Below are positions 60,724-64,000 of a stretch of DNA of 64,000 nt, in pieces (positions within the stretch are counted from its first letter, which is position 1; each line of letters starts with the position of its first letter). The position numbers and the translations under genes were made by a program. Source of the stretch: DAIPJH01 sp036770365 (lineage in GTDB: Bacteria > Pseudomonadota > Alphaproteobacteria > Rickettsiales > UBA998); the NCBI GenBank assembly GCA_036770365.1, contig DAIPJH010000006.1, forward strand, positions 85,228-149,227, in the 5' to 3' direction. Under the pieces are notes generated by a model. It was not told the origin of the DNA. It did no database searches and was given only the letters and a program-made list of their open reading frames with translations.

Positions 60724-61962
60724 ATGACTTTTTTTGATATCACCCCCCATAGCATTTTTGTTGATAGCTGCGCAGAACAAGAGGTCGCCCTCATCTCTCG
60801 CGCCTTTGGCACAACACTTCACACAAACCAACATTTTTTAATGGTGATGGATGAGAATGGCTATTACCTTATTGGTGAGAAACTGATTGATATCCTCAAA
60901 TCGCATTGTCGTGTTACAGCACATGTCTTACCAACAAATGTCGCCCCAAATGAAACTCTCGCCACCATGATCGCACAGAGCGCGACGGAATCTCACGTCG
61001 ATGGCTACATTGCCATTGGCAGCGGTACGATCAATGACCTCACCAAATTTGCAGCCCACACCGCGCAAAAACCCTACATGATCTTTGCAACCGCCCCTTC
61101 AATGAATGGCTATCTCTCTTCAAATGCCTCCATGATCGCCCCTAGTGGCAAGCGTTTTTCTTTTGCCGCCACGATGCCAACACTAGTTGTCTGTGATATG
61201 ACCGTATTACATCATGCCCCTATCCGCATGAAACAAGCAGGTCTAGGTGATGCTCTATGCCGTAGCACCGCACAACTCGACTGGTTATTATCTCATTTAT
61301 TGCTCGGCACAGCATACGAAGCGTCCATCTACGAATCCTTACGTGCAAGCGAATCCATCTTATGTGCAGCAACGCAAACATCTCTAGAAGATACAGTATT
61401 CACCCGCGCACTGATGGAAAACCTCCTCATTTCAGGACTAGGCATGACACAATCAGGTGGATCTCACCCCGCCAGCCAAGCAGAGCATATGCTCGCACAT
61501 AACTATGAAACATATATGCATCACACACACACCGCCTCTCCTCAGCCTAATTTGCACGGTGAAGAAATTGCTGTGACCTGCTTCATCATGGCTCAACGTC
61601 AAGCACAAATACTCGCACGTGAGGTCGCCCCACATTTACTACCCATGATACCCGACGCCAGCACCATGCGCACAATGCTTGGTGACGAGATCGCCTTCTC
61701 TTGCGTTATGGATTATGACATGAAACGAGAGCGCATCACGTTAGCACAAGACATCGAAACAAAATTACATACATCTTGGAAAGACATATCTGCTCAACTG
61801 CTCACCCATCACCTCCCCCCCCAAACCTTACAACAAGTTTTTACTAGTGTGGGACTACGTACAACACCTGAAGAACTAGGGTGGGATTCTACGATCTTAG
61901 AAAAACTTATCCCCATTACACGCTTTACCCGCGACCGCTTCACCTTTTTAGACATTGAATAG
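60724..61962 (+). CDS. Glycerol-1-phosphate dehydrogenase-like protein (AraM/iron-ADH family)
   Basis: This 412-residue protein fits the NAD(P)-dependent sn-glycerol-1-phosphate dehydrogenase group, which reduces dihydroxyacetone phosphate. The nucleotide site is IAIGSGTINDLTKFAAH near 97-113, followed by FATAPSMNGYLSSNASMIA. Metal ligands expected for the family are present: Asp in KQAGLGDALCRS, His in SHPASQAEHMLAHNYE and His in LHGEEIAVTCF. The archaeal enzyme builds ether lipids and bacterial AraM builds G1P-based lipids; the role here is unknown. A related sugar-phosphate cyclase-like enzyme is less likely. It is monocistronic and divergent from mltB. Confidence 0.85.
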   Translation: MTFFDITPHSIFVDSCAEQEVALISRAFGTTLHTNQHFLMVMDENGYYLIGEKLIDILKSHCRVTAHVLPTNVAPNETLATMIAQSATESHVDGYIAIGSGTINDLTKFAAHTAQKPYMIFATAPSMNGYLSSNASMIAPSGKRFSFAATMPTLVVCDMTVLHHAPIRMKQAGLGDALCRSTAQLDWLLSHLLLGTAYEASIYESLRASESILCAATQTSLEDTVFTRALMENLLISGLGMTQSGGSHPASQAEHMLAHNYETYMHHTHTASPQPNLHGEEIAVTCFIMAQRQAQILAREVAPHLLPMIPDASTMRTMLGDEIAFSCVMDYDMKRERITLAQDIETKLHTSWKDISAQLLTHHLPPQTLQQVFTSVGLRTTPEELGWDSTILEKLIPITRFTRDRFTFLDIE

Positions 61963-62005
61963 ACCGATTTCGCTCACAACCCTTCTCAAGCGAGTAGGGT
62001 AGCCA

Positions 62006-63298
62006 TTAACGCATCGAAAGATAAACCGGATTGGTGTTCACTGCGACCGATTGCGGTATTGTTAAATAATTCAAAGGATTCACCGCGGCATCATTTTTAC
62101 GAATCGAGAAATCAAGGTGTGGTCCTGTTGTACGTCCAGACATCCCAATCTCACCAATCTCATCCCCAGCATACACCACATCACCTTCACGCACTTTCCA
62201 ATCACTTAAATGACCATACAGCGAGAATGTTCCATCAGGATGTTCAATGCGAATATAATGTCCAAGGTGGGCATGACTTGTGACCAATGACACCACTCCG
62301 TTTGCTGCTGCCAAGACCTTTGTTCCAACAGGCGCCGCAATATCAACCCCTTGGTGAAACGCTTGCTTACCCGTTACAGGATGGACGCGCATCCCAAACC
62401 CTGAGCTAATCCGCTGCGAAACATGTAGATCCACAGGCCATGTCCACTCACCGCCACCATTATCCGCCAACACTGTCTCATGGGGCTTACGTCGCGTCGC
62501 GGCATCCATCTCATCCTTGCTACGCGGGCGAATCACGCTCACCCCGCGTGAAACGGTTTGTTTCAAACTACTTCCCACTTTTTTGCTACGCAACGGCTTG
62601 CCATTCAGCGAAATGAATCCTTGCTTTTTCATGATGGCCATAAACCGAGAGACATCATGTGGACGGACGATCTTAGCAAAAAACTTTTCATCCACCTCTT
62701 CATCGCCATCATGTCCCGTATCTTCTGTTACGCGGGTAGCATGATCAATCGAAATCACTTCACCACTTTTGCTTGGAACAAGCGGCACGGCATCCGCCAA
62801 TTTAAAAGGTTCACCGCCATGGACAGAAATCATATTGTCCGTACTGATACCATTTTTTGCATCCAACGCCCGTGTACGCACTTTTTCCAGATCAAGACTC
62901 GCCACTTCCAGCCCATTGGACTTATCTGCCGCTGTTTTTTCGCCACCATCCTCGCCCAACAACGAAGCCACAACTTCCGCCTTCGCACGCTCTTGTGCAG
63001 AGCCACGTTGCGGCATGCTCGGCATCGTCATATGTGGTTTAGATGCGGCACTGGCTTTCGTGATCTGAATCGGCGCACCTCCTTCCACCTGCATCATAGG
63101 CAACCCCTTTACCAATGGCATAAAACCATGCTTGACTGGCAATGGAATCGGAGCGGTTTTGCGCCGCACAGAATCAAGGCTTATTGCGCCCGAAGCATCT
63201 TGAGCAAAAGAAAATGATGGAAAACAAAATATATTCAGCACGATAACAAGGGTTATCCACAGAATTCTACCAGATAATGTTAAAGTAGTTTTTGACAT
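62006..63298 (-). CDS. M23-family metallopeptidase-like protein
   Basis: This 430-residue protein has a signal peptide (ending FSFAQ), a long linker rich in Ala, Val and charged residues (about 35-290) and a C-terminal LytM domain. Metal-site residues of the first motif are present in AFHQGVDIAAPVGTKV. The second motif, normally HxH, reads GPHLDFSIRKN, so the last His is Asp. SLYGHLSDWKVREGDVV and GEIGMSGRT are otherwise typical. An Asp might still bind zinc, or the domain may be a non-catalytic activator such as EnvC/NlpD-type proteins. AsmA-like or transport roles are not suggested. Confidence 0.87.
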   Translation of the reverse strand: MSKTTLTLSGRILWITLVIVLNIFCFPSFSFAQDASGAISLDSVRRKTAPIPLPVKHGFMPLVKGLPMMQVEGGAPIQITKASAASKPHMTMPSMPQRGSAQERAKAEVVASLLGEDGGEKTAADKSNGLEVASLDLEKVRTRALDAKNGISTDNMISVHGGEPFKLADAVPLVPSKSGEVISIDHATRVTEDTGHDGDEEVDEKFFAKIVRPHDVSRFMAIMKKQGFISLNGKPLRSKKVGSSLKQTVSRGVSVIRPRSKDEMDAATRRKPHETVLADNGGGEWTWPVDLHVSQRISSGFGMRVHPVTGKQAFHQGVDIAAPVGTKVLAAANGVVSLVTSHAHLGHYIRIEHPDGTFSLYGHLSDWKVREGDVVYAGDEIGEIGMSGRTTGPHLDFSIRKNDAAVNPLNYLTIPQSVAVNTNPVYLSMR

Positions 63299-63427
63299 TC
63301 ACTATATCTTGTGTATCTATGTTTACTGAACGTACCATTTCTATGCCATTTTAAGCATCTTGAACAGCATAAACTGACATGAGACGGGTATTACGGTTAA
63401 CCTTTTGAAGCGTTGTAACTTTTCACC

Positions 63428-64000
63428 ATGAATGAGTCAATGCAAAACCCATGCCGCGCCTCCTTCAGCTTCCATAGCATATGGACGCAGAAAGCCTTGA
63501 TGTGTCTTCTGCCACTACTTTTCTCTACTACGGCTCTCGCACAAAATTTTGATGGATCTGCACGTGCCGCTTATGTACGCCAAGCTCTTCAGGCGAAAGA
63601 ACAAGAAGAAAGTGCGGAGACAAACATCAGCGAACACGCCAATGAAAGTCCTGCAAGCATTGAAGATGTGCGCCGTAAACTACGTACGAGAATGCAAGCC
63701 GCGCAGGCAAGCATCGTCCAATCAAACGCAACTATTCCTTCACTGCCTATTGCTACAACCCAAGCAGCAATAGTGCCTATCGCCGCGCCGCGTACACCCG
63801 TCACGGCAGCAACCATCTCACTCGTGACACCCACAGTGACTGCACCACCTGCACAAAAACCATTGCAATCACCCACGCCTCCACAAGTATTGGCGCAAGC
63901 GCAACCGCAGCAAAAACGCACACCCATTAACACCCCTGCGCAGATAGCAAGCAGCTTTGTTACGCCGCAAGTGGACACCCCTCATGCTATTGCGATGCCC
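63428..64000 (+). CDS. Secreted low-complexity protein, 3' end beyond the window
   Basis: From ATG 63428 the frame stays open for 191 codons to the window edge. It begins MNESMQNPCRASFSFHSIWT and then has a hydrophobic signal-like core (ALMCLLPLLFSTTALAQ). The mature part starts with a charged helix (FDGSARAAYVRQALQAKEQE, later SIEDVRRKLRTRMQAAQ) and turns into a Pro/Ala/Thr/Gln-rich region. No domain can be named from the part seen. It is divergent from the M23 gene. The upstream Met choice rests on the signal peptide rather than on a clear ribosome site. Confidence 0.72.
   Translation, partial: MNESMQNPCRASFSFHSIWTQKALMCLLPLLFSTTALAQNFDGSARAAYVRQALQAKEQEESAETNISEHANESPASIEDVRRKLRTRMQAAQASIVQSNATIPSLPIATTQAAIVPIAAPRTPVTAATISLVTPTVTAPPAQKPLQSPTPPQVLAQAQPQQKRTPINTPAQIASSFVTPQVDTPHAIAMP

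Overview
The window is chromosome from a draft assembly of an alphaproteobacterium with moderate G+C; a run of 100 Ns marks a scaffold gap. The lineage call rests on a GapR/DUF2312 protein, a DUF2125 protein, a CysNC fusion with CysD, a thioredoxin-reductase-like ferredoxin-NADP reductase, a CcmDEFGHI operon and HK97-type phage or gene-transfer-agent (GTA) genes. I cannot name the genus.

Layout. 0-8 kb: end of a DUF465 gene, a cysteine desulfurase, an acidic coiled-coil protein, a lone terminase large subunit and two adjacent paralogous genes of unknown function. 8-16 kb: ubiE, two curlin-repeat genes, a DUF1376 phage-type protein, frataxin (cyaY), thioredoxin with a truncated glutamine-synthetase-like gene, two low-complexity hypotheticals and an orphan heme-copper-oxidase-like membrane protein. 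16-19 kb: an RTX protein, a long AT-rich spacer, a small hypothetical and a TRIC-type channel. 19-30 kb is mostly housekeeping: panC, zapE, ispH, ftsY, an MsbA-like exporter, a DUF2125 protein and pabB. 30-36 kb holds an AlgE-type mannuronan C5-epimerase with RTX modules, a pure RTX protein and a seven-repeat propeller fused to RTX repeats. 36-41 kb: gapR, mtgA, then HK97 major capsid, prohead protease and portal genes with an opposite-strand gene among them. 41-51 kb: TPR-sulfotransferase, reverse transsulfuration (CBS and CGL-type), tRNA-Met(CAT) bordered by a 108-bp tandem array containing the assembly gap, HIT, ferredoxin-NADP reductase, and cysD with cysNC. 51-56 kb: a ccm operon containing an extra gene with a degenerate J-like C-terminus. 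56-64 kb: tmk, D-Ala-D-Ala carboxypeptidase, RlpA and MltB on one strand, then a glycerol-1-phosphate dehydrogenase-like gene, an M23 peptidase and a secreted protein cut by the window end.

How the genes fit together. Three themes stand out. One is an extracellular-matrix set: curlins, RTX proteins and an alginate epimerase, with no secretion system or alginate polymerase in view. Another is sulfur metabolism: PAPS synthesis, transsulfuration and a sulfotransferase. The third is a dispersed HK97/GTA-like set, with the terminase more than 30 kb from the portal-protease-capsid block. Small palindromic repeats recur between genes, and one appears to lie in frame inside ccmF. The clearest unusual items are the AlgE-type epimerase, the ccmF insertion, the shared box upstream of both curlin genes, and the tRNA-derived tandem array.
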